From Aquimarina rhabdastrellae (lineage in GTDB: Bacteria > Bacteroidota > Bacteroidia > Flavobacteriales > Flavobacteriaceae), in assembly GCA_947387485.1 (NCBI GenBank), contig CANDNT010000018.1, positions 1 through 64,000 of the forward strand: DNA of 64,000 bases, written 5' to 3'. The translations under genes and the position numbers were made by a program. A model generated the notes under the pieces. It ran no database searches. It was not told where the DNA came from and saw only the letters and a program-made list of their open reading frames with translations. Positions 24,410 through 34,873 of the stretch are shown one piece after another; the first letter of the stretch is position 1; each line of letters opens with the position of its first letter.

Positions 24410-25936
24410 TTAGTCCTCTATTAGCTCTCTTTCGTTATCTTCAGCTCCATGCGTTAGACGCTTTAAAGGCTTTAATAAGGCTATTACTAAGATTCCGAAA
24501 ACTACTGTAAAAATTGTAATCCCAGCAAAAATTGAATATTCTCCAAAGTCTGAAGCTTTTTCTCCTAATATACCTGCTACTTTGTTTCCTAAACCAGTAG
24601 CTGCAAAATATACTCCCATCATTAATGATGCATATTTTACTGGAGCTAACTTCGTAATAAAAGATAATGCAACTGGAGATGAACATAATTCACCTATAGT
24701 ATGGAATAAATATGCTAAAACTAACCAAATCATACTAGAGCTTCCTCCGCTTTGAAATTCAGAAACAGCAATAATCATAAATACAAAACCAAGTCCCATG
24801 ATTATTGTTCCTATTGCCATTTTAAATAAAGATGATGCCTCACCTCCTTTAAGTTTTCTTTTTGCCCAAAAACCTGCTATTCCAGTAGCTAAAAGAATAA
24901 TAAACCCAGCATTTAAACCTTGAAACCAAGTTGCTGGTATTTCCCATCCAAATAACATTCTATCTGTTTTTGTTTTAGTATAGATACTCATCAATCCTCC
25001 AGCTTGTTCAAAAGCTCCCCAGAAAACAATTACTATTAAAAAAGAAAGTAATAAGACTAAGAATCTATCTTTTAAAATTTGTGTTTCTAAACTTTTGTAA
25101 ATCATCATCATGATCCCTGCTACAAAAGCTATAAATATATAAAGTGCTGTATATCCCCAACTATCAACTCCAGCATAAGATAATCCTGCATAAACTGCAT
25201 ATCCTATAATTAATACGACGATACCTAATTGTAATGGTGATTTGAATAATTCTTTAATTAATACTCCTAGAGAAACGTCTTCTTTTTTATCTTCATCAGT
25301 AGGTTTATTACCAACATGTATTAAATATTTTTGCCCGTAAAGATATACTCCTAAACCAAACAACATTGCTATACCTGCTAAACCAAACCCATAATGCCAT
25401 CCTATTTGTTCTCCAACATATCCAACAATGAACGTAGCTAATAAAGATCCTAAATTTATTCCTATGTAGAAAATACTGAATCCCTTATCTCTACGGATAT
25501 CTCCTTGCTTATATAATCCACCAACCATGGTAGATATATTAGGTTTAAGCAATCCTACTCCAAGTATAATCAATATTAACCCTGTAAAGAAAGCCCACAT
25601 CTCTTCTACAGCTAAAATTCCATGTCCTGCAACAAGAACTAATGCTCCATATAAAACGGCTTTTTTCTGACCTAAAATCTTATCAGCAATCATTCCTCCT
25701 GGAATTGACATTACATATACTAACATGGTATACCATCCATATAACATTATGGATTCAGAATCTGCCCATCCTAATCCTGCATTTGGATCAGTTGTTTTTT
25801 GTACTAAGTACAATGTTAATAATGCACGCATCCCATAGTATGAAAAACGTTCCCACATTTCAGTAAAGAACAATATATACAGTCCCACTGGATGTCCAAA
25901 AAGCTCTTTTTTATGAGCTGGTAATGTTGCCGACAT
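24410..25936 (-). CDS. POT-family di/tripeptide:proton symporter (copy 2)
   Basis: A 508-residue POT/PTR protein with the signature FFTEMWERFSYYGMRALLTLY and the second motif FSIFYIGINLGSLLATFIVG. It is paralogous to the neighbouring copy but clearly diverged in the central loop and C-terminus, so the two may differ in substrate preference. It starts 36 bp after the S9 peptidase stop, consistent with a peptidase-transporter-transporter operon. Confidence 0.93.
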   Translation of the reverse strand: MSATLPAHKKELFGHPVGLYILFFTEMWERFSYYGMRALLTLYLVQKTTDPNAGLGWADSESIMLYGWYTMLVYVMSIPGGMIADKILGQKKAVLYGALVLVAGHGILAVEEMWAFFTGLILIILGVGLLKPNISTMVGGLYKQGDIRRDKGFSIFYIGINLGSLLATFIVGYVGEQIGWHYGFGLAGIAMLFGLGVYLYGQKYLIHVGNKPTDEDKKEDVSLGVLIKELFKSPLQLGIVVLIIGYAVYAGLSYAGVDSWGYTALYIFIAFVAGIMMMIYKSLETQILKDRFLVLLLSFLIVIVFWGAFEQAGGLMSIYTKTKTDRMLFGWEIPATWFQGLNAGFIILLATGIAGFWAKRKLKGGEASSLFKMAIGTIIMGLGFVFMIIAVSEFQSGGSSSMIWLVLAYLFHTIGELCSSPVALSFITKLAPVKYASLMMGVYFAATGLGNKVAGILGEKASDFGEYSIFAGITIFTVVFGILVIALLKPLKRLTHGAEDNERELIED

Positions 25937-25972
25937 ATGAAAATTATTAAGTTAGTATTCTTTTTTTATATC

Positions 25973-28144
25973 TTATAAATTCGATTTTACAAAGTTGTGC
26001 ATTTTAGTATATAAATGTAACCTTGTATTTCCTCCGTAAATTCCGTGATTTTTATCTGGATAGATTGCCCAGTCAAATTGTTTATTAGCTTGAATCAATG
26101 CTTCTACCATACGCATTGTATGTTGTACATGCACATTATCATCTCCAGATCCATGTACTAATAAATATTTCCCTTTTAATAATTCTGGGTAATTAAATGG
26201 CGAATTATCATCATATCCATTTGGATTTTCCTGCGGAGTCCTCATATAGCGTTCTGTATAAATCGTATCATAGAATCTCCAGCTTGTTACTGGTGCAACA
26301 GCTATTGCCATTTTAAATACATCACTTCCTTTTAACAAACAGTTTGTAGACATGTGTCCTCCAAAACTCCATCCCCAAATACCTATTCTATTTTTATCTA
26401 TAAATGGTAAATCTCCTAACTTTTTTGCGGCAGCTATTTGATCTTCTGTCTCTAATTTTACTAGATTTAAGTATGTAGCTTTTTTAAACTTAGCTCCTTT
26501 AAATCCAGTTCCTCTTCCGTCTACACAAGCAACAATATATCCTTGTTGTGCAAGCATATGATACCAATAATCATTTGATCTATTCCATGTATTTGCTACA
26601 GATTGTGATCCTGGTCCTGAGTATTGATACATTAACAATGGATATTTTTTTGATGGATCAAAATCTTTAGGCTTGATCATCCACATATTTAAATCTTCTC
26701 CATTAACTGCTATCGTAGAGAATTCTTTTGTAGCCATATCATATGTAGCCAAAAGTTCTTCTACTTCCTCATTATCTTTGATATTGCGAACTACCTTTCC
26801 ATCTTTTGCACTATTCAATGTAAATTCTGGAGCAGTAGCTGCACTAGAAAACTGATTGATATAATATGTAAAGTTTGTACTAAATGATGCGTTATTTGTT
26901 CCTTCTTTACTACTTAATCTCTTTTTACTTTTACCATTAAGCTTAATAGAATATACATCTCTGTTAATACTTCCGTTTTCTACACTCTGATAAAAAATTC
27001 TTTTACTCTTACTATCATAACCATAATAAGAAGTTACATCCCAAGTTCCTTTGGTTACTTGATTGATTAGTTTTCCATCTTTTGCATAGTGATAGATATG
27101 ATTGTACCCATCTTTTTCACTAGTCCAGATAAAACTATTATCATTTAAAAATGTAAGATCATCTGTTACATCAACATATGCCGCATCTTTTTCGTTAAGA
27201 ATTACACTTGCTTTATTTGTCTTATTATCTATAAATAATAAATCCAGATTATTTTGGTGACGATTAATTACTTGAGCACTCAAAATATCTGGATTTTCTG
27301 TCCATTCTATTCTTGGAATATAAAAATCTTGATAATCTCCTAATTTGATTTCTGTAGTTGCATTTTTTTCAAGATTAGTAATATGTAATGAAACTATCGC
27401 ATTTTTTTCTCCAGCTTTAGGATATTTAAATACATCTTGTTGTGGATATAATTGCTTACCGTAAACATCCATTGAGAATTCAGGTACTTTTCTTTCGTCA
27501 AATCTAATATGAGCGATATGAGTTCCTGTTTTATTCCAATCAAAAGCTCTTACAAAAGCAAATTCTTCTTCATATACCCAGTCAGTTAATCCATTTATAA
27601 TTTTATTTTTCTTTCCATCTGTAGTAATCTGCTGTGTTTTTCCTGTTTTTAAATCTAATACATAGATATTGTTAGCAAATACATAAGCTACTTTTGATCC
27701 ATCTGGCGAAAATGTAGGTTCTTGTATTTTATCTTCTCTTACCTTAGTTAGCTTCTTTGTAGAAGTATCATAAACATGAAAAATCCCTCTTGACGAACGT
27801 CTATAAATTGCCTCAACATCACTTGATAACAATAGTTTCTTCTCGTCTGCACTAAATTCGTATCCTGAAAAATAAGGTAAAGTGGCTAGGTCTCCACTAT
27901 TAACAAGTGTTTTTGATTTTTTTGCTGTTGCATAATCATAAACATCTACCATCGTTGTTCTCGCCTTACGGTCAACATTCAATACCGAGTATTGTTGTCC
28001 GTTATTCATAGAGTGTAATGACTCTAATGCTGAAGTTCTAAAAGTTCCTCCCCAAATATCTTCAAGGGTAAATTGTTTGTCTTGTGCTGTTACCAACGTA
28101 CTTAAAAAAAGCACTGCAGCAGTAAACAATTGTGTGATTTTCAT
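25973..28144 (-). CDS. Dipeptidyl peptidase IV-like S9 peptidase
   Basis: A 723-residue secreted prolyl-oligopeptidase-family enzyme with a signal peptide (about residues 1-20, ending VTAQ). An N-terminal beta-propeller (DPPIV_N, with DWVYEEEF, the Glu pair that binds the substrate N-terminus in DPP-IV) precedes the alpha/beta-hydrolase domain. The catalytic triad is S593 in GWSFGG, D668 in HGSGDDNVH and H700 in NHGIYG. The enzyme would release N-terminal dipeptides in the periplasm, which fits the two POT transporters downstream. Confidence 0.95.
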   Translation of the reverse strand: MKITQLFTAAVLFLSTLVTAQDKQFTLEDIWGGTFRTSALESLHSMNNGQQYSVLNVDRKARTTMVDVYDYATAKKSKTLVNSGDLATLPYFSGYEFSADEKKLLLSSDVEAIYRRSSRGIFHVYDTSTKKLTKVREDKIQEPTFSPDGSKVAYVFANNIYVLDLKTGKTQQITTDGKKNKIINGLTDWVYEEEFAFVRAFDWNKTGTHIAHIRFDERKVPEFSMDVYGKQLYPQQDVFKYPKAGEKNAIVSLHITNLEKNATTEIKLGDYQDFYIPRIEWTENPDILSAQVINRHQNNLDLLFIDNKTNKASVILNEKDAAYVDVTDDLTFLNDNSFIWTSEKDGYNHIYHYAKDGKLINQVTKGTWDVTSYYGYDSKSKRIFYQSVENGSINRDVYSIKLNGKSKKRLSSKEGTNNASFSTNFTYYINQFSSAATAPEFTLNSAKDGKVVRNIKDNEEVEELLATYDMATKEFSTIAVNGEDLNMWMIKPKDFDPSKKYPLLMYQYSGPGSQSVANTWNRSNDYWYHMLAQQGYIVACVDGRGTGFKGAKFKKATYLNLVKLETEDQIAAAKKLGDLPFIDKNRIGIWGWSFGGHMSTNCLLKGSDVFKMAIAVAPVTSWRFYDTIYTERYMRTPQENPNGYDDNSPFNYPELLKGKYLLVHGSGDDNVHVQHTMRMVEALIQANKQFDWAIYPDKNHGIYGGNTRLHLYTKMHNFVKSNL

Positions 28145-28490
28145 TAATACCAGTTTTTAATGCTATTAATTATAAATAGCGAATTCTTCTTTTCTCTTTA
28201 ACAAACGTAGATTATAAACCATTATTTTTTACTAGGTTTTAATGGTTTCAAAAAATCTAACGTCAAGAATACTAAAAATTATGTGAAAAATATAACATTT
28301 GCTGTTAAATAGCGTAAAAATCGTTTCTATTTTCTTGTTTTAATTATCAATATTACAATTCGATATCTTTTCCCTTTCTTAATCTACTGATACCTAAAGT
28401 ACTATTACTAAGCATGCTCTTATTCTTTAAATAGTACAAATAGTCATTGATAATGCTATCTTTGTGCACTTATTATTATCAGTATATATT
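28145..28490. other. Intergenic region between DPP-IV and HMG-CoA reductase
   Basis: This 346-bp region lies between divergent genes. It holds a minus-strand -7 element TACGTTTG (28202-28209) about 58 bp before the peptidase start, and a plus-strand TATCTTTG (28457-28464) about 27 bp before HMG-CoA reductase. I see no gene or strong repeat in it. Confidence 0.6.
28457..28464 (+). promoter_or_regulatory. Putative -7 element for the mevalonate genes
   Basis: TATCTTTG matches TAnnTTTG exactly. It overlaps an alternative GTG start at 28464, which argues for the downstream ATG at 28491 as the true start. Confidence 0.6.
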
Positions 28491-29807
28491 ATGATACCAC
28501 CTATTTCAGGTTTTTCTAAACTTTCTAAAACTGAAAAAATTGAATGGCTTGCTCAGCATCATTTTGACAACAGTGATGCCGCAATAACTGTGCTAAAAAC
28601 ATATTGGAACTCTGATCAACAATTGCAACAATTGCATGATGAGTTTACAGAAAATACCGTTTCTAATTACTATCTACCTTTTGGTATTGCTCCCAATTTT
28701 ACTATTAATGGGCAACGTTATACCATCCCAATGGCAATTGAAGAAAGTTCTGTTGTTGCAGCAGCTAGTAAAGCTGCCAAGTTTTGGGAATCAAGAGGTG
28801 GCTTTAAAGCTTCGGTTATAAGTACTACAAAAATAGGTCAAGTACATTTTAGCTATACTGGTGATTATAAAAAGTTAGAAACCTTTTTTAACTATATAAA
28901 ACCACAGTTAATTAGCGAAGCTTACCCTATCACAAAGAATATGGAAAAACGTGGTGGTGGTATTTCTAATATTGAATTAAGAGATAAAACTTCTGATCTT
29001 GAAAATTATTACCAATTGCATTGTTCTTTTGAAACTGTTGATGCAATGGGAGCTAATTTTATTAATTCTTGTTTAGAGCAATTTGCGCTTACGCTAAAGA
29101 ATGCCGCATTACAATTTGAAGCATTCAATGATGAAGAAAAGAATATTGAAATCATCATGAGTATTCTGTCCAATTATGTTCCAGAATGTCTTGTACGTGC
29201 CGAGGTTTCTTGCTCGATTAATGAATTACCAAATACCAACGATTTAACTGCACAGCAATATGCTGAAAAGTTTGTTCGTGCTATTACTATTGCTCAAATT
29301 GAACCATATAGAGCTGTAACTCATAACAAAGGAATCATGAACGGTATTGATGCCGTGGTATTGGCTACTGGTAATGATTTTAGAGCTATTGAAGCTGGAG
29401 CACATGCTTATGCTTCAAAAAACGGAAAATATGCTAGTCTTACTCATGCTGAAATCAAAAATGACGCACTTCATTTTAGTATTGAAATTCCATTGGCTTT
29501 AGGTACCGTAGGAGGATTAACAAGTTTACATCCGCTTGTAAAATTAGCATTACAAATGTTAAGTTTCCCTAATGCCAAAGAGTTAATGATGATTACTGCT
29601 GTAGCTGGTCTAGCTCAAAATTTTGCAGCAGTTAATTCTTTAATCACTACAGGTATTCAACAAGGGCATATGAAAATGCATTTGATGAATATTTTAAATC
29701 AATTTAATGCTACCGATACAGAAAAAACATTCCTTGTAGATTATTTTAAATCTCACACGGTAACACATAGTGAAGTGGTTACTCAAATAGAAAAACTACG
29801 CAGCTAA
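28491..29807 (+). CDS. Hydroxymethylglutaryl-CoA reductase, class II
   Basis: A 438-residue enzyme reducing HMG-CoA to mevalonate, the committed step of the mevalonate isoprenoid pathway. Class II features are visible: E54 in ENTVSNYYLPFGIA, the substrate-loop sequence IPMAIEESSVVAAASKAA, K280 in THNKGIMNG, D296 in LATGND, and the C-terminal His about residue 393 in QQGHMKMHL. These correspond to the Glu-Lys-Asp-His catalytic set of the bacterial enzyme. The ATG at 28491 is chosen over an upstream GTG that overlaps the promoter. Its stop overlaps the start of the next gene by 1 bp. Confidence 0.94.
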   Translation: MIPPISGFSKLSKTEKIEWLAQHHFDNSDAAITVLKTYWNSDQQLQQLHDEFTENTVSNYYLPFGIAPNFTINGQRYTIPMAIEESSVVAAASKAAKFWESRGGFKASVISTTKIGQVHFSYTGDYKKLETFFNYIKPQLISEAYPITKNMEKRGGGISNIELRDKTSDLENYYQLHCSFETVDAMGANFINSCLEQFALTLKNAALQFEAFNDEEKNIEIIMSILSNYVPECLVRAEVSCSINELPNTNDLTAQQYAEKFVRAITIAQIEPYRAVTHNKGIMNGIDAVVLATGNDFRAIEAGAHAYASKNGKYASLTHAEIKNDALHFSIEIPLALGTVGGLTSLHPLVKLALQMLSFPNAKELMMITAVAGLAQNFAAVNSLITTGIQQGHMKMHLMNILNQFNATDTEKTFLVDYFKSHTVTHSEVVTQIEKLRS

Positions 29808-30730
29808 TGAAACATACCTTTTACAGTCATGGAAAACTCTTATTAACTGGAGAATATCTTGTATTAGATAATACTAATGCATTGGCTTTGCCTACAAAAA
29901 AAGGGCAATCCATGACTGTAGAAGAAACCAATGCTAATAGCATTATCAACTGGAGAAGTTATGATGTACATCAAAAATGCTGGTTCGCTTTTGATTTCTC
30001 ATATAGTGATTTATCTAAATTGCTAGGTATTACAAAATCAGATAAAATTCAACATACTCTTCTTCATCTTTTGTATACAGCACAACAATTAAATCCTAGT
30101 TTTCTATCCTCTCAAAAAGGTTTTAAAGTAACTACTTTTTTAGAATTTGAACGTTTATGGGGTTTAGGTTCTTCTTCTACTTTAATTAACAATATTGCTC
30201 AATGGGCAAATGTTAATCCTTTTGAACTTTTATATAAAGGTTTTGGTGGTAGCGGATATGATATTGCCTGTGCTCAACACAATTACCCTATTCTTTATAA
30301 CAGAAATAACAACAATCCTACAGTCAATAAAGTAGATTTTAATCCCATTTTTAAAACACAGTTATTTTTTGTTTATCTCAATCAAAAACAAGACAGCAAA
30401 AAATCTATACAACATTATAGATCTTTACCTTCAACTGATCTTGATCTTGCTAAAAAACGTATCGAAGAGCTCACTTCCAAATTATTAATTTGTGATTCAC
30501 TTCAAGAATTTAATGCTCTTATTGATCTTCACGAAGAAATTATTGCAACCATTATAAAAACTCCTACTGTTAAATCTCGACTATTTTCAGATTATACCGG
30601 AAGTATTAAAAGTCTCGGTGGTTGGGGAGGTGATTTTATCATGGTTACTGCTGCATCTCCAGAGCAATTATCATATTTCAAACAAAAAGGTTTTGATACT
30701 ATTATTCCTTATCAAGAAATGATTTTATAA
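29807..30730 (+). CDS. GYDIA-type GHMP kinase (mevalonate-pathway kinase)
   Basis: A 307-residue GHMP-superfamily small-molecule kinase. It starts with a typical N-terminal strand and motif (YSHGKLLLTGEYLVLDNTNA). The ATP loop is GLGSSSTLINNIAQW and the diagnostic GSGYDIACA follows. Translationally coupled to HMG-CoA reductase (1-bp overlap), it most likely phosphorylates mevalonate or phosphomevalonate. Which of the two steps it performs cannot be told from sequence. Confidence 0.88.
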   Translation: MKHTFYSHGKLLLTGEYLVLDNTNALALPTKKGQSMTVEETNANSIINWRSYDVHQKCWFAFDFSYSDLSKLLGITKSDKIQHTLLHLLYTAQQLNPSFLSSQKGFKVTTFLEFERLWGLGSSSTLINNIAQWANVNPFELLYKGFGGSGYDIACAQHNYPILYNRNNNNPTVNKVDFNPIFKTQLFFVYLNQKQDSKKSIQHYRSLPSTDLDLAKKRIEELTSKLLICDSLQEFNALIDLHEEIIATIIKTPTVKSRLFSDYTGSIKSLGGWGGDFIMVTAASPEQLSYFKQKGFDTIIPYQEMIL

Positions 30731-30789
30731 GATAATGGCGGTTAGTCTTATCGTTTTTGAGTTTATGAACTAAAATATGATTTGATATT

Positions 30790-30833
30790 TAATAAAAAAC
30801 CGCTTAAAACGAATTTTAAGCGGCTTATTTTTT
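30790..30833. terminator. Bidirectional terminator
   Basis: A stem CCGCTTAAAA (30800-30809) with its complement at 30814-30823 is flanked by A-tracts on the left and T-tracts on the right. It can end both the GHMP kinase transcript (plus) and the odhB transcript (minus). Confidence 0.85.
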
Positions 30834-30847
30834 ATTTAAAAAAGGTA

Positions 30848-32062
30848 TTATAGCTCTAACGCCTTATTAACATTGTTATCCATTAATAACTCTACAGGAT
30901 TTTCTAGCGCTTCTTTTACCGCTACTAAGAATCCTACAGACTCTCTACCATCAATAATTCTGTGATCGTATGAAAGTGCCACATACATAATAGGAGCAAC
31001 AACAATTTGTCCATCTCTTACGATAGGACGCTCAACGATGTTGTGCATTCCTAAAATAGCACTTTGCGGAGGATTAATAATAGGTGTTGATAACATACTA
31101 CCAAATACACCACCATTAGTAATAGTAAATGTACCTCCAGTCATTTCATCAACTGTAATCTGCCCGTCACGTGCTCTAATTGCCAAACGCTTAATTTCTG
31201 CTTCAACTCCTCTAAAACTTAAGTTCTCTGCATTACGCACTACAGGTACCATTAATCCTTTAGGTCCAGATACTGCAATACTGATATCTTGGAAATCATA
31301 AGATATTTTATAATCTCCATCAATCATTGAATTTACATCTGGGTATAATTGTAATGCTCTTGTTACTGCTTTAGTGAAGAAAGACATAAAACCTAAACTT
31401 ACACCATGCTTAGCTTTGAAAGCTTCTTTATGTGCTGCACGAAGGTCAAATATTGGTTGCATATCAATCTCGTTAAATGTAGTCAACATTGCTGTTTCAT
31501 TTTTTACAGCAACTAGACGTTGTGCTACCTTACGACGTAACATTGATAACTTCTTACGTTCTTCTCCTCTGCTTCCTGGTCCAGGAGTTCCCATAGATGG
31601 CTTTGCATTTACCGCATCTGCTTTTGTAATACGACCATCACGTCCCGTACCTGTAACTTGAGTAGCATCTATACCACGTTCTGCCAAAACTTTCTTTGCT
31701 GCTGGAGATGCTGTTCCTGTAGCATAAGTTTTTGCTGGAGCAGCTGGTGCAGGAGCTGGAGTTTCAACTTTCTTTTCTTCAGCTTTAGGTGCTTCTGCTT
31801 TAGCTTCGCTACCTTCAGGTTTAGCTGCATCAGTATCTATTAAACATACTACTTGCCCTACTGCCACTGCATCACCTTCTTCGGCTTTTAGGGTTATAAT
31901 TCCACTGGCTTCTGCCGGTAATTCTAGTGTAGCTTTATCACTATCTACTTCAGCAATTGCTTGATCTTTTTCTACATAATCACCGTCTTCAACAAGCCAT
32001 TGTGCTATTTCAACTTCTGTAATTGATTCTCCCGGTGATGGGACTTTCATTTCTAAAGCCAT
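30848..32062 (-). CDS. odhB: 2-oxoglutarate dehydrogenase E2 (dihydrolipoyl succinyltransferase)
   Basis: A 404-residue E2 subunit. The N-terminal lipoyl domain carries the lipoylated Lys K43 in EVDSDKATLE, followed by an Ala/Pro/Glu-rich flexible linker (about 80-115), the peripheral-subunit-binding domain (ASPAAKKVLAERGI) and the catalytic domain with the His motif YDHRIIDG near the C-terminus. It transfers succinyl groups to CoA in the TCA cycle. It lies 42 bp downstream of sucA and forms an operon with it. Confidence 0.96.
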   Translation of the reverse strand: MALEMKVPSPGESITEVEIAQWLVEDGDYVEKDQAIAEVDSDKATLELPAEASGIITLKAEEGDAVAVGQVVCLIDTDAAKPEGSEAKAEAPKAEEKKVETPAPAPAAPAKTYATGTASPAAKKVLAERGIDATQVTGTGRDGRITKADAVNAKPSMGTPGPGSRGEERKKLSMLRRKVAQRLVAVKNETAMLTTFNEIDMQPIFDLRAAHKEAFKAKHGVSLGFMSFFTKAVTRALQLYPDVNSMIDGDYKISYDFQDISIAVSGPKGLMVPVVRNAENLSFRGVEAEIKRLAIRARDGQITVDEMTGGTFTITNGGVFGSMLSTPIINPPQSAILGMHNIVERPIVRDGQIVVAPIMYVALSYDHRIIDGRESVGFLVAVKEALENPVELLMDNNVNKALEL

Positions 32063-32104
32063 TATTTTACTTTTTAGTTGTATTTATATTTCTGTGGCGT
32101 TTTA

Positions 32105-34873
32105 TTAACGCTGATTATTTTTTGTTTTATCGAAAACATAGTCGATTACCTCTGCATGACGTCTTTTAGATCGTGTAGCACTACCTGCTGCTGGTGCTCC
32201 ATAAGGCCTTCTACTTGCAAATCTAAAGCTTTTTGCTTCATCTAGATGCATCAACATATGACTTAATGCTCCCATGTTGCGAGGCTCTTCTTGTGCCCAT
32301 ACTACATCCTCTGCATTATATTTTGTCATTGCAGTTCTAATCTCCTCTGCTGGTAACGGGAATAATTGCTCTACTCTTACTAGTGCTACATCTTCTCTTT
32401 CTGTAGTTTCTTTACGCTCTAATAAATCATAGTAGAACTTTCCTGTACAGAATACTAATGTTTTTACTTTTGTTGGTTCTGCAACTGGATCATCTATGGT
32501 CGGCATGAAACTTCCGTTTGCAAAATCGTCAACAGATGAAACTACTTTAGGATGACGTAATAAACTCTTAGGAGTAAACACTACTAAAGGTTTTCTATAA
32601 TTCGCTTTCATTTGTCTACGTAACAAATGGAACATATTTGCTGGTGTAGTAACATCTGCAATAAACATATTATCTTTTGCACATAATTGCAGGTAACGTT
32701 CCATACGTGCCGAAGAGTGCTCTGCTCCTTGCCCCTCATATCCATGAGGTAATAACATTACAATACCATTTTGTAATTTCCATTTATCTTCTGCAGAAGA
32801 TATATATTGGTCAATCATAATTTGTGCTCCATTACTGAAGTCTCCAAACTGTGCTTCCCATATAGTTAAGGTTTTAGGACTTGCCATCGCATATCCATAA
32901 TCAAAACCTAGTACTCCATACTCTGATAAGAATGAATTATATACATAGAAATCCCCTTGTTCTCCTTTTAGGTTATTCAACAAGATTACTTCTTCTTCAC
33001 TTTCTTCTACTTTAATAACTGCATGACGGTGAGAGAATGTTCCACGCTCTACATCTTGACCACTTAAACGTACATCATACCCTTCTTTTAATAAAGATCC
33101 ATAGGCCAACATTTCTCCCATAGCCCAGTCTAATTGGTCTTTCTCAAAGAATTGTGCATTACGATCTTTAATTAAACGCTCTATTTTACGCAAGAACTTT
33201 TTATCAGAAGGTAAGTTAGTTACAGCTTCTGCTATTTCTGTAAGTTTATCTTTAGGATACGAAGTATCAACAGTTTCCATCATTCTGTCTTCTTGAACAC
33301 GATCAAAACCAGACCATTCGTCTTCCATAAACGGAGTAATAACCGTTTTATCTTGTTGACGAGAAACTTCTAATTCTTCTTCTAGAGAAGCTTTATATTC
33401 TTTTTCTAATTGCTTTACATAATTTTCGTCAATAATACCTTCTGCAATCAATTTTGTTGCATAGATATCTCTTGCGTTTTTATGTTTTGCAATTGCTTTA
33501 TATAATTTAGGTTGTGTAAAACGAGGTTCATCTCCTTCGTTATGACCGTATTTACGGTATCCTAATAAATCTATAAATACATCACGTTTAAATTTCATTC
33601 TAAAATCTAAAGCAAATTGCATTGCATGTACTACTGCTTCTGCATCGTCTGCATTTACATGCAATACTGGAGACAATGTGATCTTTGCAACATCTGTACA
33701 ATATGTAGATGAACGTGCATCTAGATAATTTGTAGTAAATCCTATTTGATTATTTACTACAATATGGATAGTTCCTCCAGTTTTATAACCGTCTAATTGT
33801 GCCATTTGCACAATCTCATAAACTAAACCTTGTCCAGCTACAGCTGCATCTCCATGAACTACAATAGGTAATACATCACAAGTATTCTCGGCATAATGGC
33901 GATCTTGTTTTGCTCTTGTAATCCCTTCTACAACTGCACCTACAGTTTCTAAGTGAGATGGGTTAGGCGCAATATTCATATTAATTGCCTTACCAGAATC
34001 AGTACTACGTTTTGACGTCCATCCTAAATGGTATTTTACATCTCCATCAAAGATTGCTTCTTCATAATCTTTTCCGTCAAACTCACTAAAAATATCCTTT
34101 GCACTTTTACCAAAGATATTTGTTAAAGTACTTAATCGTCCACGGTGAGCCATACCCATAACGAATTCTTTTACTCCTTGATCGGCTGCTTTTTCTATTA
34201 AAGCATCTAAAGCTGGAATTAAAGATTCTCCACCTTCTAGAGAGAAACGTTTTTGTCCAACATATTTGGTATGTAAGAAACTCTCAAAAGAAACTGCTTG
34301 ATTCAATTTCTTAAGAATATGTTTTTTCTCTTCGGCAGTAAACTTAGTATGATTATCGTTTACATTAAGTTTATTTTGTATCCATGCAATTTCTTCTGGA
34401 TTACGGATATACATATATTCTACTCCAATAGCATCGCAGTAAATATTTTCTAAGTGTACTACAATATTGCTTAAAGTAGTTGCTCCTAATCCTAGAATTT
34501 CTCCTGCACTAAATACTGTATTTAAATCTGCTTGACTAAGTCCAAAGTTTTCTAAAGCAAGTGTTGGAGTATATTTTCTACGCTCACGTACAGGATTTGT
34601 CTTTGTAAAAAGGTGACCTCTTGTTCTATAGCCATCGATCAACTTAACTACTTGAAATTCTTTTTGTAGATTTTCTGGAACTGCTATTTTTTCTCCAGAA
34701 CCAGGTGTTTCTACATAAATAGTTTCGGTTTCTGCACTTTCAAGTCCAAAATCAAACCCTTGAAAAAATGCACGCCAACTTGGTTCTACACTATCAGGGT
34801 TTTGCAGATATTTATCATATAAATCTGCAAAAAATGCGGTATGAGCCGCATTTAAAAATGAATATCTATCCAT
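32105..34873 (-). CDS. sucA: 2-oxoglutarate dehydrogenase E1
   Basis: A 922-residue thiamine-diphosphate decarboxylase, the first component of the 2-oxoglutarate dehydrogenase complex. It starts with the E1 N-terminal segment (FADLYDKYLQNPDSVEPSW), contains GMAHRGRLSTLTNI and the ThDP/Mg region HGDAAVAGQGLVYE, and ends in the transketolase-like pyrimidine-binding and C-terminal domains (LLPHGYEGQGAEHSSARMER; WAQEEPRNMGA). Complete. E2 follows directly; E3 is not in the window. Confidence 0.96.
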   Translation of the reverse strand: MDRYSFLNAAHTAFFADLYDKYLQNPDSVEPSWRAFFQGFDFGLESAETETIYVETPGSGEKIAVPENLQKEFQVVKLIDGYRTRGHLFTKTNPVRERRKYTPTLALENFGLSQADLNTVFSAGEILGLGATTLSNIVVHLENIYCDAIGVEYMYIRNPEEIAWIQNKLNVNDNHTKFTAEEKKHILKKLNQAVSFESFLHTKYVGQKRFSLEGGESLIPALDALIEKAADQGVKEFVMGMAHRGRLSTLTNIFGKSAKDIFSEFDGKDYEEAIFDGDVKYHLGWTSKRSTDSGKAINMNIAPNPSHLETVGAVVEGITRAKQDRHYAENTCDVLPIVVHGDAAVAGQGLVYEIVQMAQLDGYKTGGTIHIVVNNQIGFTTNYLDARSSTYCTDVAKITLSPVLHVNADDAEAVVHAMQFALDFRMKFKRDVFIDLLGYRKYGHNEGDEPRFTQPKLYKAIAKHKNARDIYATKLIAEGIIDENYVKQLEKEYKASLEEELEVSRQQDKTVITPFMEDEWSGFDRVQEDRMMETVDTSYPKDKLTEIAEAVTNLPSDKKFLRKIERLIKDRNAQFFEKDQLDWAMGEMLAYGSLLKEGYDVRLSGQDVERGTFSHRHAVIKVEESEEEVILLNNLKGEQGDFYVYNSFLSEYGVLGFDYGYAMASPKTLTIWEAQFGDFSNGAQIMIDQYISSAEDKWKLQNGIVMLLPHGYEGQGAEHSSARMERYLQLCAKDNMFIADVTTPANMFHLLRRQMKANYRKPLVVFTPKSLLRHPKVVSSVDDFANGSFMPTIDDPVAEPTKVKTLVFCTGKFYYDLLERKETTEREDVALVRVEQLFPLPAEEIRTAMTKYNAEDVVWAQEEPRNMGALSHMLMHLDEAKSFRFASRRPYGAPAAGSATRSKRRHAEVIDYVFDKTKNNQR

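Noticed and set aside
28464-28490. GTG start giving a longer HMG-CoA reductase
   Set aside because: The GTG overlaps the TATCTTTG promoter element, and the enzyme family begins near MIPPISGFSKL.
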